From Caproicibacterium sp. BJN0003 (GTDB taxonomy: Bacteria; Bacillota; Clostridia; Oscillospirales; Acutalibacteraceae): 64,000 bases of DNA. Made by a program: the position numbers and the translations under genes. Under the pieces are notes generated by a model that worked only from the letters and a program-made list of their open reading frames with translations, was not told where the DNA came from and did no database searches. This document shows positions 36,057 to 45,343 of the stretch, piece by piece (the first letter of the stretch is position 1; each line of letters opens with the position of its first letter). Where the stretch lies: the NCBI RefSeq assembly GCF_026314295.1, contig NZ_CP111108.1, positions 1,488,001 through 1,552,000 on the forward strand. Direction: 5' to 3'.

Positions 36057-36655
36057 GCGTTTCCTTCCAATACCTGCTGCAAAAATTCAGAAGCACGCCC
36101 CCCTACTTGTTCCGGCAAAAGATTGCCGTTTAAAATAAAATCGGAGTGCTTCCGGAAAAAATCATCCGAATATTGAACGGACATTCGGGAAAGAGCTTCT
36201 TCGCGGCTAATCCCATCACGTTTTTGCAGCCGCTTGATTCGAATTTCTTTTGGTGCCAGAACTGCCGCTATAAAATCGCAGCGAGAATCAAGTCCGCTCT
36301 CAAAAAGCTGCGGTGCATCAATGATAATTGCCGGAGTAGTTTCTTTTGAAAAGATTTGTAGCTTCTTTTCCAGTAAAGCGAGTATTACGGGATGCGTAAT
36401 TTGGTCAAGGAGTTTCGTATGCTCTGCATCCTGAAACGCTCTCTTAGCGAGTTCCTTACGATTGAGTCCATCTGCCGAAATCAGATCTTCTCCAAAAGCC
36501 CGCTGCAAATCTTTGATGCAATCGGGATCCTGTACCGCTTCTCTGGCAAGCTGATCACAGTCAATGATTCTGCAGCCCAAATTTTCGAGTGCTGCAGTCC
36601 ATGTCGATTTACCGGCTCCAGTCGGACCGGTCAATCCAATAATCAGCTGTTTCAA
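36053..36655 (-). CDS. coaE: Dephospho-CoA kinase
   Basis: Last step of coenzyme A synthesis, phosphorylating the ribose 3'-OH. 200 residues with the P-loop GPTGAGKST near the N-terminus, then IIDCDQLAREAV and the lid region IRIKRLQKRDGISREEALSR. It overlaps its neighbours by 4 nt on both sides, so it is translationally coupled with tsaC and the transglycosylase. Confidence 0.95.
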   Translation of the reverse strand: MKQLIIGLTGPTGAGKSTWTAALENLGCRIIDCDQLAREAVQDPDCIKDLQRAFGEDLISADGLNRKELAKRAFQDAEHTKLLDQITHPVILALLEKKLQIFSKETTPAIIIDAPQLFESGLDSRCDFIAAVLAPKEIRIKRLQKRDGISREEALSRMSVQYSDDFFRKHSDFILNGNLLPEQVGGRASEFLQQVLEGNA

Positions 36656-37671
36656 AGATGAAGCACCTCAAATCCGGCTGCCCGCATCAAACGATTATAA
36701 ACTGCCAACCCAACTCCTTTTGGTGCAGGGCAACGAGCATAAACGGTTTTTGCGTCAAGAAGGTCTACTTCGCGCAGGGCATCAAAAAGATGATGTGCCA
36801 TCTGGGACATATCCGTCTCTGCCCCATAACACAAATAAGGGCTCTTTAATCCCGCACAATCCTCATCATAGCAAAGAGCCATTACTCCCGGTGCAATGTG
36901 AGAATTTACATAATTTCTGTACTGCTCATCATTGCCATCAAGAATAATTACATTTGCTTTCGGAGAATAATGCTTATACTTCATTCCCGGAGAAGAAGCA
37001 CGCACCCCTTCTTTTAAAGGATGCAGCACTGCATCATCCATCTCTACTTCTCCCAAAACAGAACGCAGCTGCTCCAATGTGATTCCACCCGGCCTTAAAA
37101 GACGCGGTGGATTTGACGCCAACGTAATCACTGTGGATTCGACGCCAACCTTACAGGGACCACCATCAATTACGGCTTCAATTTTTCCAGAAAGATCATG
37201 CATAACATGTTCCGCTGTCGTAGGACTTGGCTTTCCGGAAAGATTTGCAGAAGGCGCTGCCAAAGGCAAACCAGCAGCTGTAATCAGCTGCTGCGCCGCC
37301 GGATGAGATGGAAAACGAATTGCAACTGTCGGCAACCCGGCACTAACTTCATCGGGAATACAATCTGCTTTTGGTAAAATCATAGTAAGTGGCCCCGGCC
37401 AAAAAGCCTTTGCCAATTTTTTTGCACTTTCGGGGACAGTCGCTACCAAATGATAAATCTGAGAAAAATCCGAAATATGAACAATCAACGGATTATCCAT
37501 CGGTCGTCCTTTCGCTGCAAAAATTTTCGCAACGGCTTTTCCGTCCAGTGCATTCGCCGCAAGTCCATAAACCGTCTCCGTCGGTATCCCGACGAGGCCG
37601 CCGTTCTGAAGGAATTTTGCCGCACGCTCAATTCCTTCCATATCCGCTTTTAACAGTTCCGTTTCCACCAT
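36652..37671 (-). CDS. tsaC: L-threonylcarbamoyladenylate synthase (Sua5 type)
   Basis: Makes threonylcarbamoyl-AMP from threonine, bicarbonate and ATP for the t6A37 modification of tRNAs. 339 residues: the YrdC domain with GLVGIPTETVYGLAANAL, KGRPMDNPLIVHI and PSANLSGKPSPT, then the C-terminal Sua5 domain (SSPGMKYKHYSPKA and onward). Having the second domain makes it Sua5 rather than short TsaC. The ATG at 37671 has GTGAGGTAAG upstream; in-frame ATGs at 37695 and 37746 lie inside prfA. It begins 13 nt after the prfA stop. Confidence 0.95.
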   Translation of the reverse strand: MVETELLKADMEGIERAAKFLQNGGLVGIPTETVYGLAANALDGKAVAKIFAAKGRPMDNPLIVHISDFSQIYHLVATVPESAKKLAKAFWPGPLTMILPKADCIPDEVSAGLPTVAIRFPSHPAAQQLITAAGLPLAAPSANLSGKPSPTTAEHVMHDLSGKIEAVIDGGPCKVGVESTVITLASNPPRLLRPGGITLEQLRSVLGEVEMDDAVLHPLKEGVRASSPGMKYKHYSPKANVIILDGNDEQYRNYVNSHIAPGVMALCYDEDCAGLKSPYLCYGAETDMSQMAHHLFDALREVDLLDAKTVYARCPAPKGVGLAVYNRLMRAAGFEVLHL

Positions 37672-37684
37672 TCTTACCTCACTT

Positions 37685-38770
37685 TTAATTTTCATGCTCT
37701 GATGAGCGCATATTTTTTTCCAATTGAAGCGTTCGATCCGCTGCAATTAAAGGATCTATCAACTGATCCAAACTGCCATTTAAAACGTCCTCCAGCTTAT
37801 ACAGCGTCAGACCGATTCGATGATCGGTTACACGGCTCTGCGGATAATTATAAGTGCGAATCCGCTCGGAACGGTCGCCTGTTCCTACCTGACTGCGACG
37901 ATTTTCTGCAATCGCCTCATCATGTTTTCTCTGCTCTACTTCAAAAAGCCGACTTCTGAGCACTCTCATTGCTTTATCTTTATTTTTATACTGACTGCGT
38001 TCATCCTGACATTCGACTACCATCCCCGTCGGAAGATGCGTAATCCGGATTGCCGAACTGGTCTTATTAATATGCTGACCTCCGGCTCCACTGGAACGAA
38101 AGGTGTCAATCTGCAAATCTTTAGGATCGATTATAAGCTCTACCTCATCGGCTTCCGGCAGAACGGCCACCGTCGCTGTTGAAGTATGAATTCTTCCCTG
38201 CGTTTCCGTTTCAGGGACGCGCTGCACGCGGTGAACGCCGCTTTCATACTTTAAGCGGGAATAGGCACCCGCTCCCGAAATCTGAAAAGTAACTTCCTTG
38301 CAGCCGCCGAGTTCCGTCTCATTTAAATTCAAAAGCTCCGTCTGCCAATTTCTGCTCTGTGCATACATCGTATACATTCGATAGAGCACTGCAGAAAAAA
38401 GAGCTGCTTCTTCCCCACCGGCTCCTCCGCGGATTTCCACGATCACGTTTTTTTCATCATTGGGGTCTTTGGGAAGCAAAAGAATATTAATTTCCTCCGT
38501 AAGGCGCTTAATTTCTTCCTGCGCTTCTTCCCGATCCATAAGGGCAAGATCATGCAGTTCACGGTCTCCGGATTCCAGAAGCTCCTGGGCTTCCGACAAT
38601 TTTCTCTGAGCCTTCTCATATTCTCCATATGTACTGACCAAAGGCTCCAGATCTTTATATTCTTTCATCAGCGCTGCAAATTTTGTCTGATCTCCTGCAA
38701 TTTCAGGCAAACAGAGCTTCTGCCCTAATTCTTCATATCTTTTTTGAAATATCTGTAAATTTTCAAACAT
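37685..38770 (-). CDS. prfA: Peptide chain release factor 1
   Basis: Reads UAA and UAG stop codons. 361 residues, with the catalytic GGQ in [18 protein letters not shown] and the flanking [12 protein letters not shown]-type block ([15 protein letters not shown]). The [19 protein letters not shown] segment is also typical. Length and motifs fit RF1, not RF2. It is followed by tsaC, a frequent pairing in Firmicutes. Confidence 0.97.
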   Translation of the reverse strand: MFENLQIFQKRYEELGQKLCLPEIAGDQTKFAALMKEYKDLEPLVSTYGEYEKAQRKLSEAQELLESGDRELHDLALMDREEAQEEIKRLTEEINILLLPKDPNDEKNVIVEIRGGAGGEEAALFSAVLYRMYTMYAQSRNWQTELLNLNETELGGCKEVTFQISGAGAYSRLKYESGVHRVQRVPETETQGRIHTSTATVAVLPEADEVELIIDPKDLQIDTFRSSGAGGQHINKTSSAIRITHLPTGMVVECQDERSQYKNKDKAMRVLRSRLFEVEQRKHDEAIAENRRSQVGTGDRSERIRTYNYPQSRVTDHRIGLTLYKLEDVLNGSLDQLIDPLIAADRTLQLEKNMRSSEHEN

Positions 38771-38827
38771 AAAAGTTCTCTCCTTATGAATTAATTACCA
38801 ACATTCTGTAAATTCATAAAGAGTCCC

Positions 38828-39025
38828 CTAAGCTTTTTCTTTTGGATCATCGCGTAAGATTCTGCGAATATTCTTTTCACATTTTAAGCGCGGAACCATA
38901 ACTTCTCTTCCACAGGAGGTACAGCGAATTTTAAAATCCATGCCCGCCCGCAGAACCAAAAAAATTTTATTTCCGCAGGGATGCGGTTTTTTCATTTCAA
39001 TGCGGTCACCGGGTCTGATATCCAT
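38828..39025 (-). CDS. DUF951-family small protein
   Basis: A 65-residue protein matching the DUF951 family: it starts MDIRPGDRIEMKKPHPCGNK and has CTSCGREVMVPR. Three cysteines (one in HPCG, two in CTSC) suggest metal binding. The family is small, common in Firmicutes and of unknown function. It lies 57 nt upstream of prfA, is probably co-transcribed with it, and is divergent from birA. AGGAGG precedes the ATG. Confidence 0.9.
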   Translation of the reverse strand: MDIRPGDRIEMKKPHPCGNKIFLVLRAGMDFKIRCTSCGREVMVPRLKCEKNIRRILRDDPKEKA

Positions 39026-39060
39026 CTGAAAATCCTCCTTTTATCTTTGCGTTTCATATT

Positions 39061-39090
39061 AGTATACCACGAATCCACCATCAGAGACAA
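39061..39090 (-). promoter_or_regulatory. Promoter of the DUF951-prfA operon
   Basis: TTGTCT (39085-39090) and TATACT (39061-39066), 18 bp apart, with TGG before the -10 (extended). Confidence 0.7.
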
Positions 39091-39109
39091 ATCTTTTTCG
39101 GTCGGAACC

Positions 39110-39138
39110 TTGCTTCCCACTTTTCTTTGTTTTATAAT
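39110..39138 (+). promoter_or_regulatory. Promoter of birA
   Basis: TTGCTT (39110-39115) and TATAAT (39133-39138), 17 bp apart. The DUF951 promoter fires in the opposite direction 20 bp away. No clear BirA operator palindrome is visible. Confidence 0.7.
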
Positions 39139-39171
39139 AAAAACACAGTTTAAAAAATGAGGGTGAAATCC

Positions 39172-40146
39172 ATGGCAATTAAAGAGGAAGTTTTGCAATA
39201 TCTGCGAAAATCCACGGGAGATGTCTCTGGAGAAGAACTGAGTGAGAGACTTGGAATCTCCCGCACAGCAGTTTGGAAAGCAGTAAATGCCCTGCGGGAA
39301 GAAGGCTACGAGATTGCTTCTGCCACTCGCCGCGGATACCACCTTTTAAAAGAACCCGACCGAATTGATGCAGAAGATCTTCTGCAAAACTTAGATACGC
39401 AGTTCCTCGGCAAAGAGATTCAGGTATTTAAAGAAATTGACTCCACTAACGAAGAAGTAAAACGTCAAGCACTGCGCGGTGCCCAAGACGGTCTTGTGAT
39501 CGTTTCTGAAGAGCAGAACGGTGGCAAGGGAAGACTCGGGCGTGCATGGAACAGCCCTTTTGGTACAGGACTTTATTTTTCCTTCTTATTACGTCCTGAA
39601 CACATTCCAGAGCCACTGACAAATGCCACCCTTTTAGCAGGGCTCGGTGTTGCGCGCGCCCTAAGACATGTTTGGGGATTAGATGCTAAAATCAAATGGC
39701 CAAACGATGTTGTCATCGGCAATAAAAAAGTCTGTGGGATTCTCACTGAGATGGCTGCAGAAATGGATAAAGTGCAATATATTGTTCCGGGAATCGGTAT
39801 CAATGTTGGAAACCAATCATTTCCGGATGAGCTTGCAGTGAAGGCAACTTCGATATTGATTGAAACTGGAAAACCAGTGAAGCGTTCCGACGTTTTGCTG
39901 GCTATACTGAAAGAACTGGATAAACTATTTCTAAAGAAAGAATTCCCCCTCAAAGAATATAGTGAGCTATGCGTCTCACTTCATAAAAAAGTTCGTTATA
40001 CGCGTGGTTTAAAATCTTATACGGGAACTGCTTTTGCGATTGCTCCCAGTGGAGAATTGATGGTACGCAGTGATGAAGACGGAACAGAAATTCCGATTAG
40101 CACTGGAGAAGTCATTGTTCAGGGAATTTATGGACAAAACATTTAA
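39172..40146 (+). CDS. birA: Biotin-protein ligase / biotin operon repressor
   Basis: Attaches biotin to carrier proteins through biotinyl-AMP and can repress biotin genes. 324 residues: an N-terminal winged helix (EELSERLGISRTAVWKAVNA), the ligase core with EQNGGKGRLGRAWNSPFGTG (biotin and AMP loop) and AKIKWPNDVVIGNKKVCGIL, and a small C-terminal SH3-like domain. With the HTH it is the bifunctional class II type. The ATG at 39172 follows GAGGGTG; the in-frame ATG five codons upstream overlaps that SD. Confidence 0.96.
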   Translation: MAIKEEVLQYLRKSTGDVSGEELSERLGISRTAVWKAVNALREEGYEIASATRRGYHLLKEPDRIDAEDLLQNLDTQFLGKEIQVFKEIDSTNEEVKRQALRGAQDGLVIVSEEQNGGKGRLGRAWNSPFGTGLYFSFLLRPEHIPEPLTNATLLAGLGVARALRHVWGLDAKIKWPNDVVIGNKKVCGILTEMAAEMDKVQYIVPGIGINVGNQSFPDELAVKATSILIETGKPVKRSDVLLAILKELDKLFLKKEFPLKEYSELCVSLHKKVRYTRGLKSYTGTAFAIAPSGELMVRSDEDGTEIPISTGEVIVQGIYGQNI

Positions 40147-40162
40147 GAGTTTTTGATAAGTC

Positions 40163-40210
40163 AAAAGGCGCTTTGTATAAGCAAAAATTGTTTATACAAA
40201 GCGCCTTTTA
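40163..40210. terminator. Bidirectional terminator between birA and the heptad-repeat gene
   Basis: AAAAGGCGCTTTGTATAA pairs with TTTATACAAAGCGCCTTTT, nearly perfectly, over a short loop. It serves the convergent birA and exporter operons. Confidence 0.92.
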
Positions 40211-40239
40211 ATTTTGTTTGATTTAAGTCATTTCAAAGA

Positions 40240-42459
40240 TCAGAAGAGGCTCTTCATGCGTGCCCAAAAGGACTGATCGGTCTTTGTCTTGATTCCATCA
40301 TTCACTGATGCATCTTCATTTAGTTTTTCGTCAGAATCATCTTTTTTAATTTCATTAGTCTTCATGATAAAGCTGACATGGTTGCTGCAGTCATCAGAAA
40401 CGCCGGAGAAAGTTTTATAACTCTTTGCCTGATCTAAAATTGCATCTTTCAGATCAAGCAATTTCTCTGCATCTGCTTTGCTGGAAACCACTTTGTTGGC
40501 AACAAGATCGATGCCATTTACCTTAAACTGATTGGTTCCGGTCGAGAGTTCTCCGCTCTTTTCTGCCAAAGTACCGGCAGCCTCTGTTAACTGTCCAATG
40601 CCATTCTGCAGCTGAATTCCTCCACTTTGCAGTTCTGTTGCACCGGTCTGTAGTGCCGAAGCACCTGCATTGACCTGTGCAGAACCACTCTTAAGGGAGT
40701 TCGCTCCATTTTTAGCGCTCTCTGCCCCATCAGAAACCTGTTTGGCACCGGCAGCCAGCTCATTTGCCTTTTGCATTAAAGTATCAACTCCACCAGAAAC
40801 TAAAGTCAGATTGTCAGAAATCTGTTTCGTTCCATCAGCGACTGACTTTGCACCATCATTGAGCTGTTGAGCAGATTCATTCAATTTCTTTTCCTGCCCT
40901 GCAAAATTACTCTTAATCGTTTGGGCAGAACCGGTAAGTGTACTGTTCGCACCTTGGCCGATCGCCTGAATATCATTGCCAAGTCCCGTTAGCTTTGTAC
41001 CGATCGTTGTGTTATTCTGGATACCAGCAATCATTGCATTGATCTGTGCTTTTGTAGTCGCATCTGTTGTAGTAGCCGCAATGCCTTGAAGATTTTTAAT
41101 CAAATCCGCATTCTGCGTCTGCAGGGTTGCACCAATGTCTTTTGTATCACTCCCAGCCTTTGCAAGGCTTTGGACAAACGGCTTATTGGAATCACTCATA
41201 TCGGCACTGATCTGCTTCATAGAAGAATCTACTAAAGAGCCGGTCACCTGCTGCAAAGCCGTTGTAAACTCTCCTAATCCACTCTGTAATGCAGCCGCTC
41301 CGTCTTTCGCCTGATCACTGCCAGCCGAAAGCTGTTTTACGCTGCCGTCTAATTGTGTAATACCCTGTGCAAAAGCACTGCTGCCATCTTTCACCTGTTT
41401 TGCACCGGTCGAAAGGGCTTCTGTTCCGGAAGCCAACTGGTCGCTGCCAGAAGAAAGTTGCTGGGTACCGCCTGCAAGCTCTGTACTCCCACTATTTAAA
41501 GAATTGATTCCATTATTCAGCGTTTCTACTGCGCTCTGCAATTCCAGCATTTTATTGTTATAAGTAGAAAGAGCACTTGCCAAAGCTTCAGAACCTTCAC
41601 TCAGCTGACCGGAAGCACTTTCCATTTGATCAACTAAAGAGTCAACCTGACCCACATCAAAAGAAAAACTACCGTTACTGCTTTGGGAACCCGCAGGGAG
41701 TGCTGCACCCATAATCGAGTTCATTTCCAAATTGGTGGCATCCGCAGTAATTGTAAAACTATCTTCCAAATTAATTTTGCTTAGACTCTCCAGCGTACTG
41801 ATAGATGATCCTAAAGTTTCCTTCATGCCCGGCAAAGAAATCATGGTGACGATTTGATTGTTTCCTTCTGAAACGACCGCACCGCCTTCCGAACATTTTA
41901 CATTCTGAAAATGGTCGGTAGAAAAACTGCAGAGAGCTGCCGCCAAAAACGGCGTATAAATCGTTCTTGATTCTCCTCCGACCGATTTTGTTGCCTTTTC
42001 ATGATTCTCAAAAGAAACGGTCATTTCCAGCTTTCCGGATTTACCCGCAAGCTGATCTGCACTAATTTCCTGTCCGTCTAATTTATAATCCACTTTCATG
42101 GTGACGGGAGCTTGTGCACTGCTATTTCCTTGATAGTAAAGGTCGTCTCCGGAAATATTTTTCCATTCCAGTTCTTTGCCGTCTAAAGTAGGAGAATCGT
42201 CTCCCTTTACATTTTTAACATCTGTTAGATTCGTGGATTCGGAATAATTTCCAATTCCATTATCATTGTGAACCCATGCACTAACTGTCTCATTCTGAAC
42301 ATTGCCATTCGGATCGGTAATCAAATAAACCGTTTCTTGACGTTTATAATTTTTGGAACTGTCGTTTGCCGTTGTTCCCTCTGCCGCAAAAGCGGTTGTT
42401 GTCACCAGAGAAGCACACAATGCAATACAGATCAGTTTCATCATCACTTGTTTTTTCAT
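40240..42459 (-). CDS. Secreted heptad-repeat protein (YhgE-related), partner of the MMPL exporter
   Basis: A 739-residue protein with a signal peptide (cleavage probably after AFA, residue 25). A beta-type region runs to about residue 270. From about 280 to 640 there is a long array of roughly 7-residue repeats of the form L-x-x-G-x-x-x (SGSTELAGGTQQLSSGSDQL and many more), the helical heptad repeats seen in YhgE/Pip-type and MMPL-linked proteins. The C-terminus is charged and I see no transmembrane helix there, unlike YhgE. It overlaps the MMPL gene by 4 nt, so it likely forms an extracellular part of that exporter. The repeats are protein-level and degenerate in DNA. Confidence 0.8.
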   Translation of the reverse strand: MKKQVMMKLICIALCASLVTTTAFAAEGTTANDSSKNYKRQETVYLITDPNGNVQNETVSAWVHNDNGIGNYSESTNLTDVKNVKGDDSPTLDGKELEWKNISGDDLYYQGNSSAQAPVTMKVDYKLDGQEISADQLAGKSGKLEMTVSFENHEKATKSVGGESRTIYTPFLAAALCSFSTDHFQNVKCSEGGAVVSEGNNQIVTMISLPGMKETLGSSISTLESLSKINLEDSFTITADATNLEMNSIMGAALPAGSQSSNGSFSFDVGQVDSLVDQMESASGQLSEGSEALASALSTYNNKMLELQSAVETLNNGINSLNSGSTELAGGTQQLSSGSDQLASGTEALSTGAKQVKDGSSAFAQGITQLDGSVKQLSAGSDQAKDGAAALQSGLGEFTTALQQVTGSLVDSSMKQISADMSDSNKPFVQSLAKAGSDTKDIGATLQTQNADLIKNLQGIAATTTDATTKAQINAMIAGIQNNTTIGTKLTGLGNDIQAIGQGANSTLTGSAQTIKSNFAGQEKKLNESAQQLNDGAKSVADGTKQISDNLTLVSGGVDTLMQKANELAAGAKQVSDGAESAKNGANSLKSGSAQVNAGASALQTGATELQSGGIQLQNGIGQLTEAAGTLAEKSGELSTGTNQFKVNGIDLVANKVVSSKADAEKLLDLKDAILDQAKSYKTFSGVSDDCSNHVSFIMKTNEIKKDDSDEKLNEDASVNDGIKTKTDQSFWARMKSLF

Positions 42460-44555
42460 GCTGTCTCAATCTCCTTTGAATTAGTCTTATTCTGAATCCA
42501 GTGATAGCTGGTCTTTTCAATCACTTTGTTAAACAAAAGCAAAATAGCCGGCAAAACAAATATAATTGTTACCATACTGATCAACGCGCCTCGAGCCAGC
42601 ATAGAGCAGAGGCTCTTAATTAGATCCACTCTGGAAACAAGCACCACGCCCAAAGTTGCTGAGAAAAAGGTTAGGCCGCTCGTCAAAATAGAGGTAGAAC
42701 ATTTTGTAACTGCCGTCAGCATAGCCTGTTCCGGCACACTGCCGTTATTGAGCTCTTCACGGAATCGATTCGTCATTAGGATTGCATAATCAATCGTTGC
42801 TCCCAACTGAATCGTTCCGATCACGATACTCGCAATAAACGGAATGACCGTTCCGGTAAAGTACGGAATGCCCATATTCACGGTGATTGCAAATTCAATT
42901 GCTGCAACCAAAAGGACCGGAATTGAAATTGATTTAAACGAAATCAAAATAATGACAAACACTGCAAGAATCGAAACGACACTGACATTTTTAAAATCAA
43001 TATCAGCAACCTGAACCAAGTCTTTTGTCATAGCGCCTTCGCCCGCGATCACAGCATCCGCGTCATAAGACTTCGCAATTTTCTTCATCTCATCAAGCTG
43101 TGCATTGCACTGATCGCTACCCGCTTTGTAAAGGCTGTTGACCAGAATCATTTTATGGCCGCCTTGATTGAATGTCTCCTGAATAGCTGCTGGTTCAAAC
43201 GCTGTGGGAATTCCGCCCCCTACATATTTCTCATAGGAAAGCGCCTCATTAACACCATCGACATTTTGCAGTTCCTCGGTCAGATTTTTGATTTTATAAT
43301 CATCCAGCTGATCGCTGACTAATACAAAGTGGGTGGTATCCATCTTAAAATCTTTTTTAAGTTTATTGGTGCTGACGATTGAATTCAAATCCTGCGGCAG
43401 GGTCTGATCCAGCGCATAATACTGACTGACTTTTCCCTGTGCTACTGAGAACGGAATTAGCAGTAAAACAAAGACAACTAAAATCCCTTTATGATGCTTT
43501 ACAATAAACTGCGGAATTTTCTTTGTTTCATGAATCAGCACACGGTGTCTATATTTACCGATGGCATGATCAAATGTCATCAAAAGCGACGGCAGAACGG
43601 TAAGCGTACTGATCACACCTAGAAGCACACCTTTCGCCATCACGATACCAATATCGGCTCCCAATTTAAGACTCATGGTACAAAGTGCAAGAAAACCTGC
43701 AATTGTTGTCAGACTACTGCCTGTAATAGAATTAAAAGTTGCAACAATCGCGGTAGCCATCGCATTTTCTCGATCAGACTGTTTCGTACACTCTTCGTTA
43801 TAGCGATGCAGAAGAAAAATAGAAAAATCCATCGTTACCCCTAATTGGAGAACTGCTGCCAACGCTTGGGTGATATAAGAAACCTGGCCAAGAAAAACGT
43901 TACTGCCAAAATTGTAAATGATCGGGAAAACGATGCCCAGCATAAAAATCAACGGTACAATCGTGCTCTCCAAAGAGAGGAAAAGGACTATCATACTGAG
44001 CAGGACTGCGACCAAAACATATTTTGGCATTTCTGTTTCAACAATATCTTTTGTATCTTTGACGATTGCCGTCATACCAGCTAAAAAACAATTTTTATTT
44101 GAAATAGAGCGAATCTGTGCAATCGCCTGAAAAGTGCTTGGCGACGCGGCGCTGTCTTCAAATGAAATGATCATCATTGTTCCGGTATCGCTATAAAAAA
44201 TCTTTTTAAAATCATCCGGCAGAACATCGTTCGGGATCGAGGTATCCTTAATATCATCTGCCCAGATTACTTTATGGACCCCGGGAACTTCTTTAATTTG
44301 ATTTTTTAAGTTGACAACATCTTTATCCTCCATATTATCAACTACCAGCATCGCGGAACTTCCCATATTAAAATCTTTATCCAAATATTTCTGGCCAATC
44401 ATAGAATCCAGATTCTCTGGAAGATAAGACAAAATATCATAATTTACAAAAGTCTTGCTGTATCCAATGACTGATGGAATCAGTAGCAAAACTGCAAGAA
44501 TTACAATGACTCTCCGGTGATGCACAATCCATTTTGCAAATCGCTGCATTTTCAT
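42456..44555 (-). CDS. MMPL-family RND transporter
   Basis: A 699-residue proton-driven exporter of the MMPL type with about 12 membrane helices in two halves. Each half starts with one helix and a large outside loop (residues about 32-175 and 370-520). The sterol-sensing-like cores contain LQLGVTMDFSIFLLHRYNEE and IQLGATIDYAILMTNRFREE, which hold the proton-relay D-[FY]-[SA] residues. MMPL proteins move lipids, glycolipids or lipophilic drugs. Substrate unknown. It is between the TetR regulator (12 nt away) and the heptad-repeat protein. Confidence 0.92.
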   Translation of the reverse strand: MKMQRFAKWIVHHRRVIVILAVLLLIPSVIGYSKTFVNYDILSYLPENLDSMIGQKYLDKDFNMGSSAMLVVDNMEDKDVVNLKNQIKEVPGVHKVIWADDIKDTSIPNDVLPDDFKKIFYSDTGTMMIISFEDSAASPSTFQAIAQIRSISNKNCFLAGMTAIVKDTKDIVETEMPKYVLVAVLLSMIVLFLSLESTIVPLIFMLGIVFPIIYNFGSNVFLGQVSYITQALAAVLQLGVTMDFSIFLLHRYNEECTKQSDRENAMATAIVATFNSITGSSLTTIAGFLALCTMSLKLGADIGIVMAKGVLLGVISTLTVLPSLLMTFDHAIGKYRHRVLIHETKKIPQFIVKHHKGILVVFVLLLIPFSVAQGKVSQYYALDQTLPQDLNSIVSTNKLKKDFKMDTTHFVLVSDQLDDYKIKNLTEELQNVDGVNEALSYEKYVGGGIPTAFEPAAIQETFNQGGHKMILVNSLYKAGSDQCNAQLDEMKKIAKSYDADAVIAGEGAMTKDLVQVADIDFKNVSVVSILAVFVIILISFKSISIPVLLVAAIEFAITVNMGIPYFTGTVIPFIASIVIGTIQLGATIDYAILMTNRFREELNNGSVPEQAMLTAVTKCSTSILTSGLTFFSATLGVVLVSRVDLIKSLCSMLARGALISMVTIIFVLPAILLLFNKVIEKTSYHWIQNKTNSKEIETA

Positions 44556-44567
44556 TCCTCCTTTTAT

Positions 44568-45170
44568 CTATCTGCGAAGTATTTTTCGAATCGATTCATA
44601 AAGAATCGGTTTTAGATGATCAATGTCGGTGGGCTGCCTGCGCAAAATTGCATGATAACTGACTTGAGCCACTAATTCAATAATCATATAAAGCAGTTGA
44701 AAAGATTCTTGTGCACTGAATTTTTCCTTTTTCATATTTGCTGTATAAGCCGCCAGCAGTTCTTCCATCGTCTGGTTTTCTTTTGCCTGCGCAGAAAGCA
44801 GCGTTGGATTTAAAAGCCCTTCTGAAAGATTTTTATTAATAATCTTTAAAATTTCCGGATCTCTTTTAAATCGCTCAATAATATCATCCACCAAAAAAAT
44901 GATCCGTTCCACGCAGCTTTCTATATTTTGCTGCTGTGCGCGAACCATTGCAGAATGAATAATTTCAGTGCTGTAAAGAATGATCACCTTATTAAGCAAT
45001 TCCGTTTTATCGTGAAAATAAAGATAAAACGTTCCCTTTGCCACTTTGGCCCGTTTTACAATCTGATCTACCGAAATCCCGGAAATTCCTTTTTCTGCAA
45101 AAAGTTCATAAGCCGCTCTTTCCAAATTATTTTTCTTTTGCTTCTTTTTATCTTCAATTTTGCTTTGCAA
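44568..45170 (-). CDS. TetR-family transcriptional regulator of the MMPL operon
   Basis: A 200-residue repressor with the N-terminal HTH typical of the family: AAYELFAEKGISGISVDQIV and RAKVAKGTFYLYFHDKTELL. The C-terminal two thirds would hold the ligand pocket. It is the first gene of regulator-MMPL-heptad protein and has three palindromic sites around its own promoter, so it very likely represses the whole operon and responds to a substrate of the pump. The start is a TTG at 45168-45170 with AAGGAGG 7 nt upstream; no ATG is available. Confidence 0.92.
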   Translation of the reverse strand: MQSKIEDKKKQKKNNLERAAYELFAEKGISGISVDQIVKRAKVAKGTFYLYFHDKTELLNKVIILYSTEIIHSAMVRAQQQNIESCVERIIFLVDDIIERFKRDPEILKIINKNLSEGLLNPTLLSAQAKENQTMEELLAAYTANMKKEKFSAQESFQLLYMIIELVAQVSYHAILRRQPTDIDHLKPILYESIRKILRR

Positions 45171-45189
45171 CCTAATCCCTCCTTTCTAA

Positions 45190-45208
45190 AAATGACCGTC
45201 GGTCATTT
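45190..45208. promoter_or_regulatory. TetR operator, site 1 (downstream of the -10)
   Basis: AAATGACCGTCGGTCATTT, a perfect 19-bp palindrome with a single central base, just after the predicted transcription start of the tetR operon. It shares the TGAC...GTCA half-sites with two sites further upstream. Confidence 0.8.
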
Positions 45209-45218
45209 ACCGCTTTTT

Positions 45219-45247
45219 AGTATATGCAAAAAATGACTGAAAGTCAA
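45219..45247 (-). promoter_or_regulatory. Promoter of the tetR-MMPL operon
   Basis: TTGACT (45242-45247) and TATACT (45219-45224), 17 bp apart. Operator site 2 (45234-45246) covers the -35 and operator site 1 follows the -10, so binding should block polymerase. Confidence 0.82.
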
Positions 45248-45275
45248 TCTTTTTCAGATGACTTTCAGTCATTTT
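45228..45275 (-). terminator. Terminator after mscS, built from TetR operator sites 2 and 3
   Basis: AAAATGACTGAAAGTCA (45230-45246) pairs perfectly, 17 bp, with TGACTTTCAGTCATTTT (45259-45275) over a 12-nt loop. On the minus strand the stem ends in six T, so it should stop transcripts coming from mscS. Each arm is itself a 13-bp palindrome, TGACTGAAAGTCA or its complement form, matching operator site 1 in its half-sites. Confidence 0.75.
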
Positions 45276-45343
45276 GTATACCTGCTCAATTTTTGTGAAT
45301 TTAGCTATTATATTTAGTAAATATTTGTGTGATTTGCTAAGAA

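Noticed and set aside
40500-41650. Possible DNA tandem repeat array
   Set aside because: The repeats are seen in protein (about 7-residue heptads) but the DNA copies differ a lot, so it is coding, not a satellite or CRISPR.
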